Shown in pieces: positions 31,728 through 40,171 of a DNA stretch of 64,000 nt (its first letter is position 1; each line of letters opens with the position of its first letter). Below the pieces are notes generated by a model. It was not told where the DNA came from. It made no database searches and saw only the letters and a list, made by a program, of their open reading frames with translations. Position numbers and translations under genes: made by a program. Source of the DNA: Cellulosimicrobium cellulans (GTDB lineage: Bacteria; Actinomycetota; Actinomycetes; Actinomycetales; Cellulomonadaceae); assembly GCF_006539945.1 (NCBI RefSeq), contig NZ_BJNZ01000009.1:62001-126000 (forward strand). The letters run 5' to 3'.

Positions 31728-32597
31728 ATGGGCATGCTCAGGGAGCGGCTGCGCGCCGCGGGCCTCGACGACGTGACCTCCGTCGAGCCGGTGAGCGGTG
31801 GGCTTGCCGCCACGGCCGGGCTGGCCCGGCGGGCCGTCGGCGAGCCGTTGTTCGTCAAGGCGTTCGACGAGGACGCGCCGGGCGACGACGTCTTCAGCGT
31901 CGAGGCCGAGGGCCTGGCTGCGCTGCGCGCCGCCGGCGTCGAGACCCCGGAGGTCGTCCACGCGGGCGCCGACCTGCTGGTGCTGTCGACGCTCGCTCCG
32001 CGGCCCTCGACCCCGGTCTTCTGGGAGCGGCTCGCCCGCTCGCTGGCGCACCTGCACACCACGACGCGGAGCGACCGCTTCGGGTGGCACCAGGACGGCT
32101 GGCTCGGCCGCCGTCGGCAGGTGAACACCTGGACGGAGGACGGCTTCGAGTTCTTCGCGGAGCACCGGCTGCTGCGCTGGCTCGACGAACCCCGGGTCCA
32201 CGCCGCGCTCGACGCCGCGGACCGGGCAGCGCTCGAGCGCCTGTGCGCGCGGCTCCCGGAGGTGCTGCCGGGAGGACCGGCCTGCCTGACGCACGGCGAC
32301 CTGTGGGCGTCGAACGTCATGGCGACCGTCGACGGCCACCCGGCGCTGATCGACCCCGCCGTCTCCTACACGTGGGCGGAGGTGGACCTCGCCCACGTGT
32401 GGACGACCGCGCCCCCGCCCGAGGCCGGTGCCTTCTTCGGGCTCTACGCGGAGCTCACGGGCCTCGACGACGACTGGCGCGCGCGCCTGCCCGTCGTCCA
32501 GCTCCGGCAGCACCTCGCCGTCATCGCGCAGTTCGACCCCGACTGGGGCGCGGCGGACGCCGTCCGCGCGACGCTGGCCCCCTTCCGGGCGCGCTGA
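31728..32597 (+). CDS. Fructosamine kinase family protein
   Basis: A 289-residue aminoglycoside-phosphotransferase-fold kinase. Family members phosphorylate ketosamines on glycated amines or proteins, or ribulosamines, aiding deglycation. The catalytic loop LTHGDLWASNVM (about residues 186-197) and the metal-binding LIDPAVSYTWAEVDLA motif are intact, as is the late SHxxL-type segment. The chosen ATG 31728 (MGMLRERLRAAGL) lies 7 bases after a -10-like CATAGT, suggesting a leaderless message; an in-frame ATG at 31635 overlaps the att repeat and is unlikely. Confidence 0.82.
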   Translation: MGMLRERLRAAGLDDVTSVEPVSGGLAATAGLARRAVGEPLFVKAFDEDAPGDDVFSVEAEGLAALRAAGVETPEVVHAGADLLVLSTLAPRPSTPVFWERLARSLAHLHTTTRSDRFGWHQDGWLGRRRQVNTWTEDGFEFFAEHRLLRWLDEPRVHAALDAADRAALERLCARLPEVLPGGPACLTHGDLWASNVMATVDGHPALIDPAVSYTWAEVDLAHVWTTAPPPEAGAFFGLYAELTGLDDDWRARLPVVQLRQHLAVIAQFDPDWGAADAVRATLAPFRAR

Positions 32598-32615
32598 CCG
32601 ACGACGGCCGTCGGC

Positions 32616-33176
32616 TCAGTCGTTCGGGCGGGACCGTGCGCCCTCGACGGGCGGGTCGGCCGACCACGGGAACGTGATCCAGAGGTCGGTGTCCTTCCAC
32701 CAGTAGTCCGGCTGGATGATCGTGCGCGGCTTGGTGTAGAGCACCGCCGACCGCGCCTCGGCGCCGTGGGTGCTCAGCATCTCCATGACCAGGGCGAGCG
32801 TGCGGCCCGAGTCCGCGACGTCGTCGACCACGAGCACGTGCGCGCCCGGCAGGTCGGAGGTGTCCATGAGCGGCGGGAGCACGCGCGGGTCGGTGAGGGT
32901 CTGGCCGATGTCGGTGTAGAACTCGACGTTGAGCGTCCCGACGCCCTTGGTCCCCAGCGCGTACGCGACCGCGCCGCCGGGCAGGAGGCCGCCGCGCGCG
33001 ACGGCGACGACGACCTCGGGGCGGAACCCGCTCGCGACGACCTGCTCGGCGAGCTCGCGCGCGGCGACGCCGAAGGTCTCCCACGTGAGCACCTCGCGCT
33101 CGGGCGGGACGGCGGTGCTCGCCGACGGCGCGTCGTCGGGCACGGAGGGGACCGGGGTCGTGGAGGCGTCCGTCAT
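32616..33176 (-). CDS. Phosphoribosyltransferase (xanthine/guanine type)
   Basis: A 186-residue PRTase-fold protein. The PRPP-binding motif VLVVDDVADSGRTLALV is present, and VVAVARGGLLPGG forms the PPi loop. The C-terminal KTDLW-like segment (WWKDTDLWITFPW) resembles purine salvage PRTases of the Gpt/xanthine type. The first ~30 residues are Ser/Pro/Asp-rich and poorly conserved. The start ATG at 33176 gives MTDASTTPVPSVPD. It converges with the fructosamine kinase gene, 18 bp apart. Confidence 0.82.
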   Translation of the reverse strand: MTDASTTPVPSVPDDAPSASTAVPPEREVLTWETFGVAARELAEQVVASGFRPEVVVAVARGGLLPGGAVAYALGTKGVGTLNVEFYTDIGQTLTDPRVLPPLMDTSDLPGAHVLVVDDVADSGRTLALVMEMLSTHGAEARSAVLYTKPRTIIQPDYWWKDTDLWITFPWSADPPVEGARSRPND

Positions 33177-33270
33177 GGGTCGAGAGTACGTCGCGCGACA
33201 CGCGGCCTCTGCCGGTCCAGGTCCCGGCGGTCCGGGACACACGGCCCGGACCCGCGACCCGTACCGACGC

Positions 33271-33307
33271 GACGAGGGCCGCACCCCGGCGGGATGCGGC
33301 CCTCGTC
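33271..33307 (-). terminator. Terminator of FKBP gene
   Basis: GACGAGGGCCGCA (33271-33283) and its exact complement (33295-33307), loop of 11. It lies 24 bases past the stop of the minus-strand FKBP gene and upstream of the PRTase gene. Confidence 0.7.
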
Positions 33308-33331
33308 GTGCTGTGCCGGCTCGGTGCCGGA

Positions 33332-34315
33332 TCAGTACGCCGCGAGGATGTCCACGACGAAGACGAGCGTCTCGCCCGCCAGCTCGTGCGTGTTCTCGTC
33401 GCTCTTCTCGCCGTACCCGAGCGACGCCGGGATGACGAGGAGCACCTGGCTCCCGACGGTCTGGCCGGACAGGCCCTGGGTCCAGCCGGCGACGACGCCG
33501 CTCAGCGGGAAGGTCGACGGCTCACCGCGGTCCCACGACGAGTCGAACTGCTCGCCGTCGAGCTTCCAGCCGGTGTAGTGCGCGATGACGGTCTGGTCCT
33601 CGGTGACCTCGGGGCCGGTGCCCTTGATGAGCGGCTGCACGACCAGCTCGGTCGGCGCGGTGTAGCCCTCGGGGATCTCGATCGACGGCTTGCCCGAGTC
33701 GTCGAGCGTGACGACGGGCAGGCCCTCGGCAGGCGTCACGGCCTCGCCCTCGGCGCGGTCCGGGACGTCCGCGGGGTCGGGAGCGACCGGGGCGTCCTTG
33801 ACGGCCGTGACCTCGCCGACGGTGAGGATCGCCGTGCCGTCCTGACCGGGCGCGGCGAACAGGAAGCGGGTCCCGACCTTCTTGCCCACGAGCACCTCGA
33901 TGAGCTGCGGGTACACGCTGTCGTCGAGCGGGACCGACTGCGCCGAGTCGTCCTCCCAGGTCGACCCCACCTTGGAGCCGTCCGCGCCGGAGTACGCCGC
34001 CTGGTGCAGCGTGACCTCCTGGCCCTTGGCGATCTCGTCGCCGTCGCCGTCGTCCAGCGAGATCGCGGCCGCGCCCGACACCTCGAACGGCGTCTCGAAC
34101 TCCACGGTGGGCTCGGCGCCCGGGTCGCCGGTGACCGTCACGGCCTCGAGCGCCGCGACGTCCTCGGGCGCCGACGTCGCGGCGTCCGCGCTGTCGGACT
34201 CGGACGGGCTCGGCGACGTCTCGTCGCCGGACCCGCCCTCCGACGAGCAGCCGGAGAGGACGAGGGCGGCGCCCAGGGTGAGCGCGGCGACGCCGCGCAG
34301 GGTGCGGTGCTTCAC
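33332..34315 (-). CDS. FKBP-type peptidyl-prolyl isomerase lipoprotein with two domains
   Basis: A 327-residue secreted lipoprotein (signal peptide MKHRTLRGVAALTLGAALVL, lipobox LSGC). A Ser/Asp/Glu linker follows. The C-terminal domain (about residues 215-327) is a good FKBP: AHYTGWKLDGEQFDSSWDRG, GWTQGLSGQTVGSQVLLVIP and SLGYGE. Residues about 90-190 resemble a degenerate FKBP domain (EIAKGQEVTLHQAAYSGADG ... LVGKKVGTRFLFAAP) lacking most active-site aromatics. The GTG at 34315 is preceded by AAGGAC on the coding strand. It probably helps fold exported proteins. Confidence 0.88.
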   Translation of the reverse strand: MKHRTLRGVAALTLGAALVLSGCSSEGGSGDETSPSPSESDSADAATSAPEDVAALEAVTVTGDPGAEPTVEFETPFEVSGAAAISLDDGDGDEIAKGQEVTLHQAAYSGADGSKVGSTWEDDSAQSVPLDDSVYPQLIEVLVGKKVGTRFLFAAPGQDGTAILTVGEVTAVKDAPVAPDPADVPDRAEGEAVTPAEGLPVVTLDDSGKPSIEIPEGYTAPTELVVQPLIKGTGPEVTEDQTVIAHYTGWKLDGEQFDSSWDRGEPSTFPLSGVVAGWTQGLSGQTVGSQVLLVIPASLGYGEKSDENTHELAGETLVFVVDILAAY

Positions 34316-34564
34316 GAGGGGGGTCCTTCGGGTCGGTGGGACGGCGCGGGGCCGTCGGGTCTGGGCCGCACCCCGCAGGACGGCGGTCGTCGGCGTCCCG
34401 GGTCGGGGCCGCCTCGCGTCCGCACGCCGGGTGCAGCACCGGCGCGGACACTCTAGCGGTCCTGCCTGGGCACCCGCTGGGAGCCTCCGGCCCGGCGGCT
34501 GCGCCGGACCGTCGTCCCGCCCGTCGGCAGCCCCCGCGCGCGGCGCCCGGGGGAGAATGGGCGC

Positions 34565-34870
34565 ATGCCGTCCCGTCGACCGTCCCGCAAGCGACCCTGG
34601 GGAGCGGAGCCCGCGCCCCTCGACCTGGACCGTGCCCTCGGCGGCGCGCGGCGCGAGTCCGGGGCCGACGGCGAGTGGCAGGTCCGGACCGTGCGCGGCG
34701 GGTCCAAGACGTACCTGTGCCCGGGGTGCAACCAGGAGATCCCGCCCGGGACGGGCCACGTCGTGGCGTGGCAGGAGGACTCGTTCTTCGGCGCCGAGAC
34801 GGCGCTCGACCACCGCCGGCACTGGCACACGTCGTGCTGGCAGGCGCGTGGGCGCCGTCGCCCGCGGTAG
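34565..34870 (+). CDS. Small conserved hypothetical protein with zinc-ribbon-like motif
   Basis: A 101-residue basic protein. The C-terminal half carries CPGCNQEIPPGTGHVV, then HRRHWHTSCW, a Cys2-His-Cys arrangement that could bind zinc. The N-terminus is Arg-rich (MPSRRPSRKRPWG). Similar small proteins occur in many actinobacteria, often labelled ATP/GTP-binding without evidence. It precedes an alpha/beta hydrolase gene by 32 bp. Function unknown. Confidence 0.72.
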   Translation: MPSRRPSRKRPWGAEPAPLDLDRALGGARRESGADGEWQVRTVRGGSKTYLCPGCNQEIPPGTGHVVAWQEDSFFGAETALDHRRHWHTSCWQARGRRRPR

Positions 34871-34902
34871 TGGTCCGCGTGGACAAACTAGGCTCGACCC
34901 TG

Positions 34903-35760
34903 ATGAGCACCGCACCCGATCCCACGCCCGCCGGAGCCGACGCACCGGCCGGTCCGACCCCCATCCGGTCCCTGACGGTCCTGCCCGCACGGCGCGAGGA
35001 CGTCGAGCTGCACACGGCGGACGGGCTGACGCTCGTCGGCGAGCTCGCGCTCCCCGCGGACCGCGACCCTGCCGCGACCCTCGTGACCCTGCACCCGCTG
35101 CCGACGCACGGCGGCTACATGGACTCGCACGTGTACCGGAAGGCGGCGTGGCGCCTGCCTGCCCTGGCGGACCTCGCGGTGCTGCGGTTCAACACGCGCG
35201 GGACGTCGTCGCCGCGCGGGACGAGCGAGGGGACGTTCGACGGCGGCGACGCCGAGCGCTTCGACGTCGCCGCGGCCATCGAGCTCGCGGAGTTCCGCGA
35301 TCTCCCGCACCGCTGGCTCGTCGGGTGGTCGTTCGGGACGGAGCTCGCGCTCAAGCACGGGACCGACCCGGCCGTGGAGGGCGCGATCCTGCTGTCGCCG
35401 CCGCTGCACCGCGCGACGGACGAGGACCTCGACCGGTGGGACGCGTTCGGCAAGCCGCTCGTGGTGCTCGTGCCCGAGCTCGACGACTACCTGCGCCCCG
35501 ACGAGGCGCGGCGACGCTTCGCGCGCGTGCGCAACGCCGAGGTGATCGGCGTCGACGGCGCCAAGCACCTGTGGGTGGGGGAGCCGTCCGTGCGGCGTGT
35601 GCTCGACGAGATCGTCGGCCACGTCCGGCCCGGGTTCCCGCTGCCGCTGCCGACCGAATGGTCCGGCGACGGGACCGGGGCCGTGACGGCCGAGCGCGAC
35701 ACCGCCGACTCCGACCAGGCGAGCTACGACGCGAGCCGGTCGGACGGCGTCGACGACTGA
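34903..35760 (+). CDS. Alpha/beta hydrolase
   Basis: A 285-residue alpha/beta hydrolase fold protein. The N-terminus is a disordered Pro/Ala stretch; the core starts near EDVELHTADGLTLVGEL. The oxyanion region HPLPTHGGYMDSHVY, the nucleophile elbow GWSFGTE, an acidic PELDDYLRPDEA and the late KHLWVG histidine complete a plausible triad. The C-terminal 40 residues are acidic and probably disordered. Substrate unknown. A second, unrelated hydrolase gene follows in the same direction. Confidence 0.8.
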   Translation: MSTAPDPTPAGADAPAGPTPIRSLTVLPARREDVELHTADGLTLVGELALPADRDPAATLVTLHPLPTHGGYMDSHVYRKAAWRLPALADLAVLRFNTRGTSSPRGTSEGTFDGGDAERFDVAAAIELAEFRDLPHRWLVGWSFGTELALKHGTDPAVEGAILLSPPLHRATDEDLDRWDAFGKPLVVLVPELDDYLRPDEARRRFARVRNAEVIGVDGAKHLWVGEPSVRRVLDEIVGHVRPGFPLPLPTEWSGDGTGAVTAERDTADSDQASYDASRSDGVDD

Positions 35761-35840
35761 CACCCCGGCGGGACGGGCGAAGCCGTGGCACGGTGGGACG
35801 AGACCGGACGACGACCGAGGCGCGACCTGAGGAGGACGAC

Positions 35841-36629
35841 GTGACGACGGCCCCGCTCGAGACCTTCACGCTGCGCGAGGGGTACGGGACCCCGCTCGTG
35901 CTGCTGCACGGCTTCCCCCTGGACCACCGCATGTGGGCCGACGTCGCGGCCGCGCTGCCGGGCGACCCCACCGTCGTCGCCGTCGACCTCCCGGGGCTCG
36001 GTGCGAGCCCGCTGGCGGGCGGTCCGGCGTCCATCGACGCCGCCGCCGACGCCACCGCCGCCGCGCTCACCGCGGCGGGGATCACGCGCGCGGTCGTCGC
36101 CGGGCTGTCGATGGGGGGTTACGTCGCCCTCGCGCTCGCGGAGCGGCACCCCGACCTGGTGGCCGGCCTCGGGCTCGTGGACACCAAGTCGACGGCCGAC
36201 ACCGACGAGGCCGCCGCCAACAGGCTACGCATCGCGGACGACGCCGCGCGGTCCCAGACCGTCGACGCCGTCCTCGGCATGCCGGGCGTGATGCTCGGCG
36301 AGACGAGCAAGGCCGTGCGCAGGCACCTCACCGCGAGGCTCGAGGAGTGGATCCGCGGCCAGCGGCCCGACGGCGTCGCGTGGTCGCAGCGCGCGATGGC
36401 GGCCCGGCCGGACCGCACCCACGTCCTCGAGGCGTTCGCCGGCCCGGTGGCCGTCGTCGTGGGGGAGGAGGACGCGATCACGCCCGCGGCCGAGGCGGAG
36501 CACATGGCCGACGCCGCGCCCGACGCGCAGCTGGTCCTCGTGCCCGGCGCCGGGCACATGAGCGCGGTCGAGGACCCGGCGGCCGTCGCAGACGCCCTGG
36601 CCGACCTCCTGGCCCGCGCCGCAGCCTGA
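35841..36629 (+). CDS. Alpha/beta hydrolase
   Basis: A 262-residue hydrolase with the HGFPLDHRMWADV oxyanion region, nucleophile elbow GLSMGGYVAL, VVGEEDAITP acid loop and catalytic GAGHMSAVE histidine. It belongs with the esterase/3-oxoadipate enol-lactonase-like group, but no pathway neighbours support a precise role. Start GTG at 35841 follows GAGGAGGA. It converges with the next gene over a hairpin. Confidence 0.83.
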   Translation: MTTAPLETFTLREGYGTPLVLLHGFPLDHRMWADVAAALPGDPTVVAVDLPGLGASPLAGGPASIDAAADATAAALTAAGITRAVVAGLSMGGYVALALAERHPDLVAGLGLVDTKSTADTDEAAANRLRIADDAARSQTVDAVLGMPGVMLGETSKAVRRHLTARLEEWIRGQRPDGVAWSQRAMAARPDRTHVLEAFAGPVAVVVGEEDAITPAAEAEHMADAAPDAQLVLVPGAGHMSAVEDPAAVADALADLLARAAA

Positions 36630-36635
36630 CCGGGC

Positions 36636-36663
36636 GGGCCGTCCCCGGCGTGCCGGGGCCGCC
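36636..36663. terminator. Hairpin between convergent genes
   Basis: CCCCGGC (36643-36649) and GCCGGGG (36652-36658) with flanking GGC/GCC pairs, immediately after the hydrolase stop and before the stop of the minus-strand gene. Confidence 0.5.
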
Positions 36664-36668
36664 GTCGG

Positions 36669-37115
36669 TCAGCGCCTGTCGAGCACCAGCGCGAGCGCGT
36701 CCGCGAGGTCGATCGACTCGCCGTCCCGGCCGCCCTTGCCCAGCACGAGCGGCGGGTCCGACGGCTCGACGTCCACCCCGCGCAGCCGCCCCAGCACGGT
36801 GCCGGGCACCCCGAGGACGTAGAACTCCCCGTCCTCGCCGACGGCGACGCTGCGGTTGCGGCGCAGGTACCAGCCCTTGAGCGGGGTCCGGTACGTGGCG
36901 CTGCCGTCGAACGACCGGGCACGCAGCGGCTCGGGCGCGAGGCCGCGCTCACGAGCGCGCACCACGAACTCGGCGAGGAGCGCGCGCGCTGCGGCGCTCT
37001 CCCGCGCCCGCTGGCGGTCGAGCTCGCGTTGCTGGTGCGCGGCGGCCTCGGTCCGCTGCCGACGCCAGTCGTCGGCAGCGGAACCGGTGCGGCCCGAGGG
37101 GTCCGCGGAGGACAC
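36669..37115 (-). CDS. Conserved hypothetical protein
   Basis: A 148-residue soluble protein I cannot name. The N-terminal third is a charged helix (WRRQRTEAAAHQQRELDRQR). The rest is a compact domain with LRARSFDGSATYRTPLKGWY and SVAVGEDGEFYVLGVPG. Its stop is followed by the hydrolase gene in the opposite direction. It starts 3 bases downstream of the stop of the DivIVA-like gene, so the two are probably co-transcribed. Confidence 0.7.
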   Translation of the reverse strand: MSSADPSGRTGSAADDWRRQRTEAAAHQQRELDRQRARESAAARALLAEFVVRARERGLAPEPLRARSFDGSATYRTPLKGWYLRRNRSVAVGEDGEFYVLGVPGTVLGRLRGVDVEPSDPPLVLGKGGRDGESIDLADALALVLDRR

Positions 37116-37118
37116 CGG

Positions 37119-38558
37119 TCAGGCCGGCGCGGGGGCGTCGGACTCGGACTCGGACTCGACCTCGGCCTTCGCCTGACCGGCCGAGCCACGCTTCGTCGAG
37201 GCGCCCGACCGGTCCTGCTGGGCCGGCTCCTCGGCGACGACCGGGAACTCCGCCGTCATGAGCGTCGCCGCCCGCGCCTGCTGCGCGGGCGTGCCCGCGG
37301 GCACGGCCGGCTTCTTCGTGGCGGGAGCCTTCGCGGCCTCGGCCTCGCCGCCGAGGAGCCCCCGCAGCTCGTCGAGGTAGGTGTTGATCGAGTCGTGCTG
37401 GCGCGTGAGGTCCTCGAGCTGGCGCTGGGCCACGTTGCGCTGCTGCTCGGCCTCCGCCTTCGCGTCGCTCACCGTCTGGTCCGCGAACGACCGCGCCTCG
37501 GCGACGATCTGGTCGGCGTTGCGACGGGCCGTCGACATGAGGTCCTTGACGTACGCGTCGGACTCCCGGCGGACCTTCTCGGCCTGCTCCAGCGCGAGCG
37601 CGACGCGCTTCTCGGCCTCCGCCGCGTGCTCCTCTGCCGTGGAGACCAGCTTCTCCGTCTCGGCCTTGGCGGCGGCGTGCCGCTCCGCGTTCTCGCGCTC
37701 CGCCTCCTCGCGGCGGCGCACGACCTCGAGCTCGGCGTCGGCGAGGGCGGTGCGGGCCTTGTCGCGCAGCTCCTCCATCTCCGACGTGACCGCGTTGGCG
37801 GCCTCGGTCGCCTTGCGCTGCGCCTCGTCGACCTGGCGCTGCGCCTCGCGGCGCGCGTTCTCCAGGAGCTCGGCGGACTCGCGCTCGGCGGACTCGCGCT
37901 GGGCGGCGGTCTCCGCCGCCACACGGGCGCGCAGCTCGGCGGCCTCGCGCTCGGTGGTGACGCGCAGCTCCGTCGTCTCGCGCTCCGCCGTCGCCTTCAG
38001 CGTCCCGAGCTCGCGCTCGAGCGACGCGCGGCGCTCGCTCTCCTCGGTGGCGATGGCGCTCTGGATGCGCGCGGCCTCGCGCTCGGCGGAGCCGACGAAC
38101 TCCTCGGCCCGGCGCTGCGCGCTGAGCAGCGTGCCCTCGGCCTCCGAGGCGCTCGTGGCGCGGATCTCCTCGGACTCGAGCCGCGCGCTGTTGAGGAGCT
38201 CGGCGACCTCGTTCTCGGCGCGGGAGCGCACCTGCCCGGCCGACAGCTTGGCACGCGCCATGATGTCGGCGGCCTGGGCGTTGGCCTGGGAGAGGATGTC
38301 CGCGGACTGCTCCTCCGCGGAGCGCATGAGCTGCTCGATGCGGGAGCCGAGGCCGGCGTACGAGGGGCGTTCGGCCTCGCGGAGCTGCCGCTGCGCGTCG
38401 GAGAGCTCGCTCGTGAGCTGCATGGCGCGGGCGTCCGCGGCCTCGACGCGCGAGCGCGCGTCCTCCACGGCCTTCTCCAGCTTGGCGAGCTGGGCCTCGA
38501 CCTGGACGCGGTCGTAGCCGCGCATCGTGATGGGGAAGAGCGTGCGCTCGTCGGACAC
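37119..38558 (-). CDS. Long DivIVA-like coiled-coil protein
   Basis: A 479-residue, almost entirely coiled-coil protein. The N-terminus SDERTLFPITMRGYDRVQVE resembles the membrane-curvature-sensing DivIVA/Wag31 domain (the MRGYDRxQVE pattern). About 370 residues of Ala/Glu/Arg heptads follow, and then an Ala/Pro-rich tail ending in an acidic Ser/Glu run (EVESESESDAPAPA). Related long proteins in actinobacteria (Scy, FilP-like) organise polar growth or cytoskeleton. GTG 38558 is fixed by GGAGGT seven bases upstream on the coding strand. A role in cell-pole organisation is an inference. Confidence 0.78.
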   Translation of the reverse strand: MSDERTLFPITMRGYDRVQVEAQLAKLEKAVEDARSRVEAADARAMQLTSELSDAQRQLREAERPSYAGLGSRIEQLMRSAEEQSADILSQANAQAADIMARAKLSAGQVRSRAENEVAELLNSARLESEEIRATSASEAEGTLLSAQRRAEEFVGSAEREAARIQSAIATEESERRASLERELGTLKATAERETTELRVTTEREAAELRARVAAETAAQRESAERESAELLENARREAQRQVDEAQRKATEAANAVTSEMEELRDKARTALADAELEVVRRREEAERENAERHAAAKAETEKLVSTAEEHAAEAEKRVALALEQAEKVRRESDAYVKDLMSTARRNADQIVAEARSFADQTVSDAKAEAEQQRNVAQRQLEDLTRQHDSINTYLDELRGLLGGEAEAAKAPATKKPAVPAGTPAQQARAATLMTAEFPVVAEEPAQQDRSGASTKRGSAGQAKAEVESESESDAPAPA

Positions 38559-38932
38559 GTCGATGACCTCCGGTGCTGGTTCGTCGCGGCGTCCGCCGCC
38601 GGGCGGCGTCCCTCGCGAGGAGGGAGGGCGCGGCGGTCGTGCCACGGCCCCGCCGTGCTCCGACCAGGATACGGGGATCGGGCTGTCCTGAATACCCGGA
38701 TTGGAGCAGGTGAGACGATGGTCGCAGTGCTGCGGGACGGACGGCGCAGGGCGAGGGGCAGGCCGGTCCGGCGGCGTCGCGCGCGCCCTCCCTGAAGGTC
38801 GGCTGACGAGCGTGGGACCGTGGGGAGAGGGCCTCGTGAACGGATCGTGAGGATCCGCGCCCGATCCCCCGCGGTCGATCGACGAGGGGTTTCGCACCTA
38901 TTCTGGAACGTCGATCGACGAAGGGAAGCTCG
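38559..38932. promoter_or_regulatory. Divergent intergenic region with duplicated TCGATCGA site
   Basis: 374 bases without a gene, holding the promoters of the coiled-coil gene (-) and the membrane-protein gene (+). GTCGATCGACGA occurs at 38874-38885 and again at 38910-38921 (36 bp apart, each containing the palindrome TCGATCGA). They flank a -10-like TATTCT at 38899-38904. This looks like a regulator site pair over the plus-strand promoter. Confidence 0.5.
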
Positions 38933-40171
38933 GTGCTGCAACGAATCATCGCCGCCCTCCTGCTCGTGGGAGGGCTGGTGGCCGTCGGCCTCGGCGTCGC
39001 GTCCGCCACGGTGTGGCGGGACAGCGACACGGTCGTGGCGACCACGGCCTACACGGGGGACGGCACCATGCTCGTCACCGAGCCCGGGGTCCTGGACCTC
39101 GTGGCCGAGGACGTGACGATCCGTGCCACGGCACCGGGCGAGCAGCAGGTCACCCTCGCGATCGGGCGCGAGGTCGACGTGACCGGCTGGGTCGGGGAGG
39201 ACGCCCACGGCGTCGTCACCGGGCTCAGCGACTGGGACGCGCTCGCGACCCGCGCGGCCGAGCCGGCCGCCGCGGAGGAGCCCGCCGAGGGCGAGACGCC
39301 CGCGGAGGGCGAGAGCCCCGCCGAGGGGGAGACCCCGGCCGAGGACGCGCCCGCCGAGGCCGAGACGCCTGCCGAGGGTGAGGCCGCCGAGGGGGAGACC
39401 CCGGCGGACGGCGAGACCCCCGCCGAGGGCGAGACGCCGGCCGAGACCGCCGTCGTCGGCGTCGACCCCGCCGGGTCGGACATGTGGTTCGAGGAGTCGA
39501 CGGGCGCGGGCTCGGCGAGCCTGCGCTGGTCAGACCAGCCCGGCCGCTGGCAGCTGCTCGTGGCCGGCGTCGGGGAGGGTGCCGTCGCCCCGACGCTCGA
39601 GCTCTCCTGGCCGCGCCAGGTCGAGACCCCGTTCCTGTGGCCGGGCGTCATCGGCGGTGCGGTCCTCATCCTCCTGGGCCTCGGCATCGGCGCGGCGAGC
39701 ATGCGACCGAAGCGCCGCGGCCCGTCGGGGCGCGGCACCGCGACGTCAGCCACTCCGGCGGTCGCCCCGGCCGCGGCCGCGCCGGGAACGTCGTCGGGCG
39801 ATCGCGACGACGACGCGTCCGACGGCGAGGTGCCGACCGACACCGCGCAGGTGCGCATGCTCACGCGGCGCGAGCTGCGCGAGCGCGAGGAGGCGGACCG
39901 TCTCGCCCAGCAGCAGTCCCGCGCCCAGAAGCCGCGGCGCGCGTGGCTCACCGGCCAGATCCCGATCGTCGCGCGGGGCGAGCGGCGGCCCAAGACCGCG
40001 GCGCAGCCGGCCGTCGACGCGGCGGACGGGCACCCGACCACCCAGGACAGCGCGACGACGCGTGCCGACGCCTGGCGTCGGGCGTGGGGATTCACGCCGG
40101 GCAGCACGGGGACGAGCGAGGCGCCCGACCCGCAGCGCGACACGGACGAGACGAAGGACAGCACCCGATGA
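38933..40171 (+). CDS. Membrane protein with PAEGET repeats
   Basis: A 412-residue protein with an N-terminal membrane segment (LQRIIAALLLVGGLVAVGLG) and a second at about residues 235-256 (PGVIGGAVLILLGLGIGAAS). Between them lie a beta-rich domain and, at about 113-165, an acidic low-complexity stretch of six or more PAEGET-like units. The C-terminal ~155 residues are cytoplasmic-like and basic, with RMLTRRELREREEADRLAQQ. The start GTG at 38933 follows GAAGGGAAG. It overlaps the lipoprotein gene by 4 bp, so the two act together. Function unknown. Confidence 0.75.
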   Translation: MLQRIIAALLLVGGLVAVGLGVASATVWRDSDTVVATTAYTGDGTMLVTEPGVLDLVAEDVTIRATAPGEQQVTLAIGREVDVTGWVGEDAHGVVTGLSDWDALATRAAEPAAAEEPAEGETPAEGESPAEGETPAEDAPAEAETPAEGEAAEGETPADGETPAEGETPAETAVVGVDPAGSDMWFEESTGAGSASLRWSDQPGRWQLLVAGVGEGAVAPTLELSWPRQVETPFLWPGVIGGAVLILLGLGIGAASMRPKRRGPSGRGTATSATPAVAPAAAAPGTSSGDRDDDASDGEVPTDTAQVRMLTRRELREREEADRLAQQQSRAQKPRRAWLTGQIPIVARGERRPKTAAQPAVDAADGHPTTQDSATTRADAWRRAWGFTPGSTGTSEAPDPQRDTDETKDSTR

